Assembly: GCA_024643305.1 (NCBI GenBank) | Contig: JAHENE010000080.1 | Span: 1-8,558 of the forward strand | Reading direction: 5' to 3' | Source: Thiobacillaceae bacterium | GTDB lineage: Bacteria > Pseudomonadota > Gammaproteobacteria > Burkholderiales > Thiobacillaceae | DNA length: 8,558 nucleotides | In this document: piece after piece, positions 1-5,898 of the stretch | How the letters are laid out: each line of letters begins with the position of its first letter | Numbering within the stretch: position 1 is the first letter of the stretch | Position numbers and translations under genes: made by a program | The notes under the pieces: generated by a model | The model's input: the letters and a program-made list of their open reading frames with translations, nothing else | What the model was told of the DNA's origin: nothing | The model's database searches: none

Positions 1-577
1 CTGGGTAGTTGACGATCTCCATCGAGGACAGCAGCACCATGTATTCTGCGCCTTCCTGATCGACCGGAATCGAAAGGCCCGAATCTTCTTCCTGATGCTT
101 GAGGACATTCTGGACGGCAGGCCATTTCAGGCCCATGGGTCCGCCCAACTCCACTGTGCGCTTGGTCGCGTTGATGATGCCTTCCGGTGCATGGCCGGAA
201 ACCGCCATGCCTTCGCGCAATTTGCGGATCATGTAGGTCAGATCATTGCCGACCGGGCACACCATGCTGCAGCGGCCGCATAGGGTACAACTGTCGTAAA
301 CCAGTTCGCTCCAGGATTCCAGTTCCTCGTCGGTGACGGGCTTGGAGAGACCTGCCATCTTCGCCAGACGCCCCAACAGGGTGTACTCCTGCTTGTAGAC
401 TCGGCGGAGCGGTTCCAGTTTATGAATTGGCGTGTACTTGGGATCGCTTGTCTCGGTGTAAAACAAACAGGCCTCGGCACAGAGGCCACAATGCACACAG
501 CTGCTGAAGAAGCTGGCGATTGGTGCATCAATCACCTCCTTCAGTGCGTCGATGCCTTTTGTCAGTGACGCTGTCAT
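1..577 (-). CDS. isp2: Isp2, HdrD-like iron-sulfur subunit of Isp-type hydrogenase (N-terminal part)
   Basis: This is the N-terminal 192 residues of a protein whose frame stays open to the window edge; the C-terminal part is missing. The ATG at 577 lies 12 bases after the isp1 stop, with a G-rich stretch (AAGGGGG) upstream as a possible ribosome site. Two ferredoxin-type CxxCxxCxxxC motifs are visible: C27, C30, C33, C37 in CVHCGLCAEAC, and C97, C100, C103, C107 in CTLCGRCSMVCP. Each is expected to bind a [4Fe-4S] cluster. The spacing and flanks fit the HdrC/HdrD-like N-terminus of Isp2, a cytoplasmic electron-transfer protein related to heterodisulfide reductase. In that family CCG (cysteine-rich) domains follow; here they would lie outside the window. 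Directly following isp1 and the small subunit, it should take electrons from the Isp1 hemes. Other HdrD/GlpC/DsrK-like proteins share the motifs, and it is the gene order that points to Isp2. Confidence 0.9.
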   Translation of the reverse strand, partial: MTASLTKGIDALKEVIDAPIASFFSSCVHCGLCAEACLFYTETSDPKYTPIHKLEPLRRVYKQEYTLLGRLAKMAGLSKPVTDEELESWSELVYDSCTLCGRCSMVCPVGNDLTYMIRKLREGMAVSGHAPEGIINATKRTVELGGPMGLKWPAVQNVLKHQEEDSGLSIPVDQEGAEYMVLLSSMEIVNYP

Positions 578-589
578 CTCTAGGCCCCC

Positions 590-1249
590 TTAGACCGATA
601 CACCACGCTTGCCGCTGATATCGCCGTTGTACCAGCGCGATGGAATCAGCGTGAAAACGTGGATGAGTTTGGTGAACGGCAGTGCGATCAGCAGCAATTC
701 CACGCAGAGGATGTGCAGCGCCAGCATGGTCGTATAGGGCAGCACCATGTGCTTGACAGCCAAATAACCGGTTAGCACGGGCAGGAAAGTCAACATCCAC
801 GCGAAATAATCCCCGGCCGTCGAGAGATAGCGTTTCACCGGTTTGTTGATACGATCCGCCAGCACGACCACCATGGTTGCCAGCGTAACGACGGCCACCG
901 CGTCGATCACTTGTGAAGGCAGGCCCGGCCAGGAAATGCCAATCAGGCTGTTGACCAGCTTGATGTGCGGGGCAAAGAAGAACACCACGACCATCAGGCC
1001 GACATGAAAAATATAGCCGCCGATGTAGCTGACCGGTGAGGTTTTGACCATCCCTGGCGGCGGAACCGAGCGGCGCACCACGGTATGCCAGCCGGATGCC
1101 CCTGCAACACTTCGGGCCGGGGCGATATCCGGCTTGCGGCCCAGCGTGTAGATTTCAATCAGCCGCCAGAACACGCCAAGCAAAAACAGACCCAGCGCGA
1201 GGTTAAGTCCCGTGCCGCGCACCCAGGTCAGGAATTGGATCTCATTCAT
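590..1249 (-). CDS. isp1: Isp1, NarI-like b-type cytochrome membrane subunit of hydrogenase
   Basis: A 219-residue integral membrane protein with about five hydrophobic segments (roughly residues 11-31, 75-93, 114-131, 146-166 and 172-194). It resembles the NarI/DsrM/HdrE cytochrome b family, and in Isp-type hydrogenases it links the periplasmic small subunit to cytoplasmic Isp2. Candidate heme ligands are H82 (in FHVG) and H95 (in APH) in the second helix region, and H179 and H197 in the last helices. The 18-residue H179-H197 spacing equals that of the second histidine pair in E. coli NarI as I recall it; assigning two b hemes is an inference from that. A soluble loop at about residues 35-70 carries the basic stretch VVRRSVPPPG. 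The ATG at 1249 is three bases past the small subunit stop, and the TAA is 12 bases before isp2, so the three are almost certainly co-transcribed. Confidence 0.93.
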   Translation of the reverse strand: MNEIQFLTWVRGTGLNLALGLFLLGVFWRLIEIYTLGRKPDIAPARSVAGASGWHTVVRRSVPPPGMVKTSPVSYIGGYIFHVGLMVVVFFFAPHIKLVNSLIGISWPGLPSQVIDAVAVVTLATMVVVLADRINKPVKRYLSTAGDYFAWMLTFLPVLTGYLAVKHMVLPYTTMLALHILCVELLLIALPFTKLIHVFTLIPSRWYNGDISGKRGVSV

Positions 1250-1252
1250 CTT

Positions 1253-2338
1253 TTACTTCTCCAGGTCGGAAGTCGTGGTGGTTTCATGCGCGGCCTTGGC
1301 TGCGCTCTTCCTGGCACGGTTGGCGAATGAAACCGCCACACCAGCCGCCGCACCCACCGCCGCGGCCGCGCCCACGTACTTGAGCGGGCTGGCTGCTGTC
1401 GACAGCGCCTTGTAGAAACCGCCCGCATCCCAGAAATCCGGCTCCGAGCAGCCGATGCAGCCATGACCGGATTCGATCGGGAAGGAAGTGCCGTCATTCC
1501 ACTTGGTCGTAGCGCAAGCGTTGTAGGTGACGGGGCCCTTGCAGCCCAGTTCGAACAGGCACCAGCCGTTGCGTGCGCCCTCGTCGTCAAAGGTCTTGGC
1601 GAACTTGCCCTGATCGTAGAAAGGCCGGCGATAGCAGCGATCGTGGATGGTTTCGCCGTAAAACGCCTTGGGCCGTCCGTGCTTGTCGAGTTCCGGCACC
1701 GTTCCGAAGGTCAGGTAATGCGCGATCACGCCGGTAATTACCACAGGAATAGGCGGACAGCCGGAGATGTTGATGATGGGCTTGTCCTTGATGATGTCGG
1801 ATACCGCCACGGCACCCGTAGGATTCGGGTTGGCCTTGGGGATGCCGCCGAAGGACGCGCAGGTTCCCAGCGCGATGATGGCCGCAGCGCCTTTTGCAGC
1901 TTCCTTCAGACTGTCGAGATTGCTGCGTCCGCCAATGCAGGAATATGCCCCATCCAGCCCCGTTGAAACCGAACCATCGATGATCAGGACATATTTGCCG
2001 TAGTTTTCCTTCATCGCATTCTGCAGGGCTTCCTCCGCCTGGAAGCCCGCGGCGGCCATCAGGGTCTCCTGATAATCCAGCGAGATCATGTCGAAAATCA
2101 TGCCTTCGACACTGGGTGCATTGGAACGCGTGATGGATTCGGTACAGCCGGTGCATTCCTGAAAAGGCAGCCAGATCACCGAAGGACGCCGGGCCTTGCC
2201 CAAGGCTTCGGCCATGGCTGCGGCTGCGCTGGGAGGAAGAGCCATAAGCGAGGCCAGTGAGGCGCAATACTTTAGAAACGTGCGGCGGGACATGCCCTCC
2301 CGCTCCATGTGTTCCAGTAAGGTCTCGCCTTTTTCCAT
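1253..2338 (-). CDS. hynS: [NiFe] hydrogenase small subunit, Isp-type (group 1e-like)
   Basis: Electron-transfer subunit of a periplasm-facing uptake hydrogenase, 361 residues from the ATG at 2338. That start has AGGGAG six bases upstream, while a TTG at 2353 would add five residues without a visible ribosome site. An N-terminal twin-arginine signal, SRRTFLKYC (residues 17-25), is followed by a hydrophobic, Ala-rich segment ending near residue 45. Proximal [4Fe-4S] ligands are C62, C65 (ECTGCTES), C160 (GTCASFGG) and C194 (GCPP). Distal cluster ligands are H232, C235, C260 and C266; the medial [3Fe-4S] cluster has C275, C294 and C297 (CIGCSEPDFWD). Positions 64 and 165, which are cysteine in oxygen-tolerant membrane-bound hydrogenases, are glycine here, so a standard, oxygen-sensitive proximal cluster is predicted. 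A weakly hydrophobic Ala/Val helix (about 321-338) and basic tail resemble the usual C-terminal anchor. The paired large subunit is not in the window. Confidence 0.96.
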   Translation of the reverse strand: MEKGETLLEHMEREGMSRRTFLKYCASLASLMALPPSAAAAMAEALGKARRPSVIWLPFQECTGCTESITRSNAPSVEGMIFDMISLDYQETLMAAAGFQAEEALQNAMKENYGKYVLIIDGSVSTGLDGAYSCIGGRSNLDSLKEAAKGAAAIIALGTCASFGGIPKANPNPTGAVAVSDIIKDKPIINISGCPPIPVVITGVIAHYLTFGTVPELDKHGRPKAFYGETIHDRCYRRPFYDQGKFAKTFDDEGARNGWCLFELGCKGPVTYNACATTKWNDGTSFPIESGHGCIGCSEPDFWDAGGFYKALSTAASPLKYVGAAAAVGAAAGVAVSFANRARKSAAKAAHETTTTSDLEK

Positions 2339-2344
2339 TTTCCG

Positions 2345-2350
2345 CTCCCT
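2345..2350 (-). promoter_or_regulatory. Ribosome binding site deciding the small subunit start
   Basis: On the minus strand AGGGAG ends six bases before the ATG at 2338. It overlaps the TGA stop of the preceding gene by one base. This site favours ATG 2338 over the in-frame TTG at 2353, which lies inside the end of the preceding gene. Confidence 0.7.
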
Positions 2351-2763
2351 CAAGAAAATTGCTTCAAGCTTGTTCGCAGGTTGCCGTATGCTTTTTCGAT
2401 ATCGGTTTTGTGAGGCTTGACGATCTCGGGTACTGCGGCTACTTCAATCAGTTCCGCTACCATCCTGCCCTCAATATCTCGATGTTCCACTTTCCAGACG
2501 CCGGAAATCGCCGTTTCAGTCACAAGCGAGCGGCCCCCGGCATCAATATTTATTGCTACCTCGCCCTTGCCGAGCTTCGCATCCAGCCAAAGCTTGTCTG
2601 CCGGTGACAATGGCAGGCTGCGCAGATCAATGCTGTCTCCCACGCCGGTTTCCAGCAATCTGCCCAGCATTTCCACAATTTCGGTCAGGACTGCTTCAGC
2701 CTGACCAGTCAGTCCATCGCCTGCGGGCAGAATCTGGATAGGGATCTGGCTAATGGACGACAT
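2350..2763 (-). CDS. HupH/HyaF C-terminal-domain hydrogenase expression protein (single-domain form)
   Basis: A 137-residue soluble protein resembling the C-terminal half of HyaF/HupH, accessory proteins needed for hydrogenase formation, probably in small subunit or Fe-S maturation. The core LPLSPADKLWLDAKLGKGEV, followed by an A-I-S-G-V-W-K-V-E-H strand and AAVPEIV, lines up with recalled E. coli HyaF (LPISEADRLFLSRLCGPGNI, then VWHLR and CPIPEVV). HyaF is about 285 residues with two similar halves, so this is a half-length, one-repeat protein. The ATG at 2763 is chosen because GGAGGAG lies four bases upstream. A longer frame starting at 2841 would run far into the upstream protease gene and has no matching homology. 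It overlaps the protease gene by 14 bases and stops 11 bases before the small subunit ATG. Exact biochemical role unknown; there are no cysteines in the chosen protein. Confidence 0.82.
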   Translation of the reverse strand: MSSISQIPIQILPAGDGLTGQAEAVLTEIVEMLGRLLETGVGDSIDLRSLPLSPADKLWLDAKLGKGEVAINIDAGGRSLVTETAISGVWKVEHRDIEGRMVAELIEVAAVPEIVKPHKTDIEKAYGNLRTSLKQFS

Positions 2764-3223
2764 GCCACTCCTCCAGCAGTGCAGCAATCTGACGACAGGC
2801 TTCGGGAATCGCAGATTGCACAGGCGGTGTGGGGGTATCACCCCAATCGAGCTTTTCCGGCTGAATGGCCAGAAGCGCCCGTTTCTCCGGCCAGCTCTCG
2901 GTCAGCCGGGCAATTGCCATCAGGTCGGTCAAGCCGACTTCGTGCACACTTGATTTGCGCTGGCCCAGCAGAAAGCTGTCCATGTCCTCGCCTTTGAACA
3001 GGCGCAGGGTGCCGGGGGGGGATTTGAGCTGCGCAGCATCGACCACGACGAGGAAATCAGCTTCCTCGATGGGCACGGCCAGCGTAAAGGACAAGGTACC
3101 GCCGTCGATCAGGTCTATTCCCTCCCAGGGCAAGTTCATTTTTGACAGCGCATCCAGGACGTGAATACCGACCCCTTCGTCGCTCAAAAGCGTATTGCCG
3201 ATACCCAAGATGACTGTTTTCAT
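2750..3223 (-). CDS. hynD: Hydrogenase maturation endopeptidase (HyaD/HupD/HynD family)
   Basis: A 157-residue cytoplasmic peptidase of the HybD/HyaD family (M52). The family removes a short C-terminal peptide from the hydrogenase large subunit once the NiFe centre is in place. The family signature GIGNTLLSDEGVGIHV sits at residues 7-22. The expected nickel-sensing ligands are E16, D62 (VVVDAAQ) and H94 (SSVHEVGL), at nearly the same positions as E16, D62 and H93 of E. coli HybD. Length is normal for the family (about 150-165). The ATG at 3223 is the first in frame before the signature and has only a weak AAGA upstream. It is the first gene of the minus-strand arm and overlaps the HupH-like gene by 14 bases. 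Its substrate should be the large subunit expected beyond the left edge. The symbol follows the Thiocapsa usage and is by analogy. An eight-base G run (3014-3021) falls inside but the frame is intact. Confidence 0.93.
   Translation of the reverse strand: MKTVILGIGNTLLSDEGVGIHVLDALSKMNLPWEGIDLIDGGTLSFTLAVPIEEADFLVVVDAAQLKSPPGTLRLFKGEDMDSFLLGQRKSSVHEVGLTDLMAIARLTESWPEKRALLAIQPEKLDWGDTPTPPVQSAIPEACRQIAALLEEWHVVH
2768..2774 (-). promoter_or_regulatory. Strong ribosome binding site for the HupH/HyaF-like gene
   Basis: GGAGGAG on the minus strand, four bases upstream of ATG 2763 and inside the last codons of the protease gene. It fixes the start of the HupH-like gene and indicates translational coupling to the protease. 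Confidence 0.7.
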
Positions 3224-3377
3224 TCTTATTTAATCTAGACTTAAAAGGCCCAATAACAACCCAGTAAAAGACTCGACTAATTTTTTGTAGCAGAGAAAAC
3301 AGTTTGCACAATTACATGGCGCTAAACTTCAAGCTCAAAAGGAACGGGAGCCCCAATCTCATGACCGGTAAGAACCC
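3224..3377. promoter_or_regulatory. Divergent intergenic control region between hydrogenase and hyp operons
   Basis: The only non-coding stretch of any size in the window. It separates the first gene of the minus-strand arm from hypC and so should carry promoters for both. It is clearly richer in A and T than the flanking genes, with a T6 run at 3281-3286. I looked for the -24/-12 elements of sigma-54 promoters and for an FNR-type palindrome and found no convincing match. No intact small reading frame or hairpin terminator stood out. Confidence 0.6.
3284..3311 (-). promoter_or_regulatory. Candidate sigma-70-like promoter for the hydrogenase arm
   Basis: On the minus strand TTGTGC (3311-3306) is followed, after 16 bases, by TACAAA (3289-3284), preceded by TGC as in an extended -10 element (TGCTACAAA). 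The -35 match is poor (three of six) and the -10 match is four of six. It lies about 60 bases upstream of the protease ATG. Read by eye only, so this is a weak candidate. Confidence 0.25.
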
Positions 3378-3605
3378 ATGTGCCTAGCCATCCCCATGCA
3401 GATCGAAGGCATCAACGGTTTCGTGGCACGCTGCCAGGCCAAAGGCATATATCGCGATGTCAGCCTGTTCATGATGCAGGACGAACCCCCACAAATAGGC
3501 GACTACGTCATGGTGCATGTCGGCTATGCCATTCAGAAAGTCACCGAAGCGGATGCACGTTCGGCATGGGAGCTCTTTGACCAGATATTGGAAGAGACCA
3601 GCTGA
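3378..3605 (+). CDS. hypC: HypC, hydrogenase maturation chaperone
   Basis: A 75-residue HypC/HupF family protein. HypC partners HypD to assemble the Fe(CN)2CO unit and carries it to the large subunit precursor. The N-terminus is the family's MCLAIPMQ, with C2 as the essential iron-binding residue after methionine removal. The conserved GDYVMVHVGYAIQKV segment (about residues 41-55) and an acidic C-terminal helix follow. Normal length is 75-90. The start is set by the MCLAIP motif; upstream is only a weak GGTAAG. It is the first gene of the hyp arm, and its TGA is immediately followed by the hypA ATG with no spacer. It could be specific for this hydrogenase or serve others in the cell; the sequence does not say. 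Confidence 0.96.
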   Translation: MCLAIPMQIEGINGFVARCQAKGIYRDVSLFMMQDEPPQIGDYVMVHVGYAIQKVTEADARSAWELFDQILEETS

Positions 3606-3965
3606 ATGCACGAACTCTCGGTCGCACAAGCTCTGGTTGAGCAATTGGAAAACATAGTGCGCGAGCGTAAGGCTGATGCCGCCACTTCCTTTCGTATACG
3701 CATCGGTCCACTGTCCGGCGTAGTGCCCGACCTCCTTGCCAGCGCCTTTCCCCTTGCCGCAGCGGGTAGTGTTGCTGAACATGCCGTGATGGATTTTGTT
3801 GAGGCCCCGGTGCGTGTTCGCTGCCAGACCTGCGGCGCGGAAAGCGAAGCGGCAATGAACCGCCTTCTGTGCGGCGCCTGCGGCGACTGGCACACACAAC
3901 TGGTATCGGGCGATGAATTGATACTGGAAAGCGTGGAACTACAATTACCTGTAACAACACAGTAA
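3606..3965 (+). CDS. hypA: HypA, nickel insertion protein
   Basis: A 119-residue HypA/HybF family metallochaperone that delivers nickel to the hydrogenase large subunit together with HypB. The N-terminal MHELSVAQALVEQ contains H2, the key nickel ligand of the family. A zinc site is formed by C73, C76 (CQTC) and C89, C92 (CGAC). Length matches the family (about 113-120). The ATG abuts the hypC stop, so translation is likely coupled. A 17-base gap leads to hypB. No unusual features. Confidence 0.96.
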   Translation: MHELSVAQALVEQLENIVRERKADAATSFRIRIGPLSGVVPDLLASAFPLAAAGSVAEHAVMDFVEAPVRVRCQTCGAESEAAMNRLLCGACGDWHTQLVSGDELILESVELQLPVTTQ

Positions 3966-3971
3966 ATTAAC

Positions 3972-3975
3972 GAGG
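3972..3975 (+). promoter_or_regulatory. Ribosome binding site of hypB
   Basis: GAGG lies seven bases before the hypB ATG at 3983. This is one of the few junctions in the hyp arm where the next gene has its own spaced ribosome site rather than touching or overlapping the previous one. Confidence 0.5.
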
Positions 3976-3982
3976 CTTCAGT

Positions 3983-4783
3983 ATGTGTGATACCTGTGGA
4001 TGCAACTTGACTCCCGGCAACAGGAAATTTGCTTACAAACCGGTCGAACCGGGTGCGACGACGGTTTCCGTGCTGCAGAACCTGCTCAAAAAGAATGACG
4101 ATCAGGCTGCACACAATCGAGCACATTTCGACTCCCGTGGCATCCTTACCATCAACCTGATGTCATCGCCCGGCTCAGGCAAAACAGCCTTGCTGGAAGC
4201 CACCATCGCCGCGCTAAAAAACGAGTTCAAGATTGCTGTCATCGAAGGCGACCTCGAAACCGAAAACGACGCCGAGCGTATCCGCGCCCAGGGCGTGCCC
4301 GCCCACCAGATCGTGACTGGCACTGCCTGCCATCTGGATGCCCATCTGGTGCACGATGCGCTGCACCACATGAATCTAAACGGTGTCGACATCCTGTTCA
4401 TTGAAAACGTCGGCAACCTGGTCTGCCCGGCTTCCTTTGATCTGGGCCAGCATGTCAATGTAACCCTGCTGTCCGTCACCGAAGGGGACGACAAGCCGGC
4501 CAAGTATCCGGTCATGTTCCGCGCAGCCGATGCCGTGCTGCTCAGCAAAACTGACCTGCTGCCGCATCTCGACGACTTCAATCCTGTTCGCGCAACCAGC
4601 CATGTCCGTAACCTTGCCAACACCGCACCGGTCATTCAGCTTTCAGCACGCAAGGACATTGGCATGGATGGCTGGTACAACTGGCTACGCGAACAGCTTG
4701 CCGCGCAGCGCGCACTGGCAGCAGACGGTGCGACACGGCGCCCGGCCATCCAGCCCGACGGTATACAGTTGCACGCCGTATGA
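3983..4783 (+). CDS. hypB: HypB, nickel-handling GTPase
   Basis: A 266-residue SIMIBI-class GTPase that works with HypA in nickel delivery. The N-terminus MCDTCGC carries the high-affinity nickel motif CxxCxC (C2, C5, C7), as in E. coli HypB. The P-loop SSPGSGKT is at residues 61-68. A switch region EGDLETENDAERI follows (88-100), and SKTD (188-191) is the guanine-specificity motif. The metal site at the dimer interface is C116, H117 (GTACHLDA) and C148 (NLVCP). The poly-histidine nickel-storage stretch between the N-terminus and the G domain, seen in some rhizobial and cyanobacterial HypBs, is absent, suggesting an insertion rather than storage role. The stop overlaps the hypD ATG by four bases (ATGA). 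Confidence 0.96.
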   Translation: MCDTCGCNLTPGNRKFAYKPVEPGATTVSVLQNLLKKNDDQAAHNRAHFDSRGILTINLMSSPGSGKTALLEATIAALKNEFKIAVIEGDLETENDAERIRAQGVPAHQIVTGTACHLDAHLVHDALHHMNLNGVDILFIENVGNLVCPASFDLGQHVNVTLLSVTEGDDKPAKYPVMFRAADAVLLSKTDLLPHLDDFNPVRATSHVRNLANTAPVIQLSARKDIGMDGWYNWLREQLAAQRALAADGATRRPAIQPDGIQLHAV

Positions 4784-5898
4784 GCCATCCTGCCGACACC
4801 GCCAAGGACTGGCTGGAGAAACTTCGTGCCCTGAACTTCGACCAACCCGTGCGCATCATGAACGTGTGCGGCGGGCACGAACGTTCCATCACCCAGGCTG
4901 GCCTGCGCGGTGCGCTGCCGAAGAATGTCGAATTGATACCCGGGCCTGGGTGCCCTGTGTGTGTCTGCCCCGAAGAAGACATCTATCAGGCTATCCAACT
5001 AGCTTTGCATGAGAAGGTGATCCTGGTGGCGTTTGGCGACATGCTGCGTGTGCCCGTCAACGTCACCAAGAAAGAAGTGAGATCACTTGACGAGGCCAAG
5101 GCCGCAGGCGCCGACATTCGCCCGATCGCCAGCCCCTCTGAGGCAAAACAGATTGCGCTCCAAAATCCGGACAAACCCGTGGTGTTCTTTGCCGCCGGAT
5201 TCGAAACCACCACCGCGCCAGTTGCCGCGATGCTGGCAGAAGGGGTACCGGATAACCTTTATATATTGTTGTCTGGCCGCTTGACCTGGCCGGCCGTGGC
5301 CATGTTGCTCGATTCAGGCACGCCCGGGTTCGACGCTTTGGTCGCGCCTGGTCATGTCTCTACTGTGATGGGCCCCGAAGAATGGCAGTTCGTGGTTCAG
5401 CAGCACAAGCTGCCCGCCGCCGTTGCCGGTTTCTCGCCGGAATCCCTGCTCGCGGCTTTCTATTCAGTGCTGCGGCAACTGCAAAGCGGCGAACGTTTTC
5501 TCGACAACTGCTACCCCGAAGTGGCGCACCCGGGCGGCAACCCAACCGCGCGCCGTCTGCTCGATCAAACGCTCGATGTGGCTGACGCAAACTGGCGCGG
5601 AATTGGCATCATCCCAAACTCAGGTTATGCGTTAAAAGCTGACTACGCTGCGCACGATGCGCGCCTGCGCTTCCCCGACTACAACGACAGCGCTCGACGC
5701 CGTGCTGGCCAGATGCCGCCAGGATGTGACTGTGCACAAGTCGTGCTGGGCAAAATCTATCCCAACCAGTGCCGCCTGTTCGGTGCTGCTTGCACGCCGC
5801 GTCATCCCATCGGCCCGTGCATGGTGTCAGACGAAGGTGCATGCCGGATCTGGTGGGCAAGTGGTGTGCGCGAACGCGCTGAAGCTTCTGTTGAATAA
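4780..5898 (+). CDS. hypD: HypD, Fe(CN)2CO assembly iron-sulfur protein
   Basis: A 372-residue protein forming the scaffold with HypC on which cyanide ligands are attached to iron. Conserved motifs are C30 with GGHE (31-34), GPGCPVC (55-61, with C58 and C61), and GFETTTAP (140-147). The C-terminal Fe-S region has six cysteines: C316, C318, C331, C338, C347 and C355, and includes CRLFGAACTP. Length is normal for HypD (about 365-380). An additional cysteine, C63, follows the usual CPVC pair (CPVCVCPEED). The ATG overlaps the hypB stop as ATGA without a clear ribosome site, implying translational coupling. The TAA is followed directly by the hypF ATG. Confidence 0.96.
   Translation: MSHPADTAKDWLEKLRALNFDQPVRIMNVCGGHERSITQAGLRGALPKNVELIPGPGCPVCVCPEEDIYQAIQLALHEKVILVAFGDMLRVPVNVTKKEVRSLDEAKAAGADIRPIASPSEAKQIALQNPDKPVVFFAAGFETTTAPVAAMLAEGVPDNLYILLSGRLTWPAVAMLLDSGTPGFDALVAPGHVSTVMGPEEWQFVVQQHKLPAAVAGFSPESLLAAFYSVLRQLQSGERFLDNCYPEVAHPGGNPTARRLLDQTLDVADANWRGIGIIPNSGYALKADYAAHDARLRFPDYNDSARRRAGQMPPGCDCAQVVLGKIYPNQCRLFGAACTPRHPIGPCMVSDEGACRIWWASGVRERAEASVE

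Noticed and set aside
1463..1966. A 167-residue plus-strand frame opposite the hydrogenase small subunit
   Set aside because: The minus strand encodes conserved cysteine motifs of the small subunit across the whole stretch. This frame is a shadow of it.
2339..2353. TTG at 2353 as the small subunit start
   Set aside because: It overlaps the stop of the preceding gene and has no ribosome site, whereas ATG 2338 has AGGGAG six bases upstream.
2764..2841. Longer N-terminus for the HupH/HyaF-like gene starting at 2841
   Set aside because: The extra 26 residues come from the protease gene read in another frame and do not resemble the family. ATG 2763 has a strong GGAGGAG site.
3057..3311. An 84-residue minus-strand frame covering part of the spacer
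   Set aside because: It overlaps the 5' part of the protease gene in another frame, shows no known motif and has no good ribosome site.
3224..3377. Sigma-54 (GG-N10-GC) and FNR-type sites in the divergent spacer
   Set aside because: TTGCA at 3304-3308 looked like a -12 element but no GG falls at the required distance upstream. No TTGAT-N4-ATCAA palindrome was seen on either strand.
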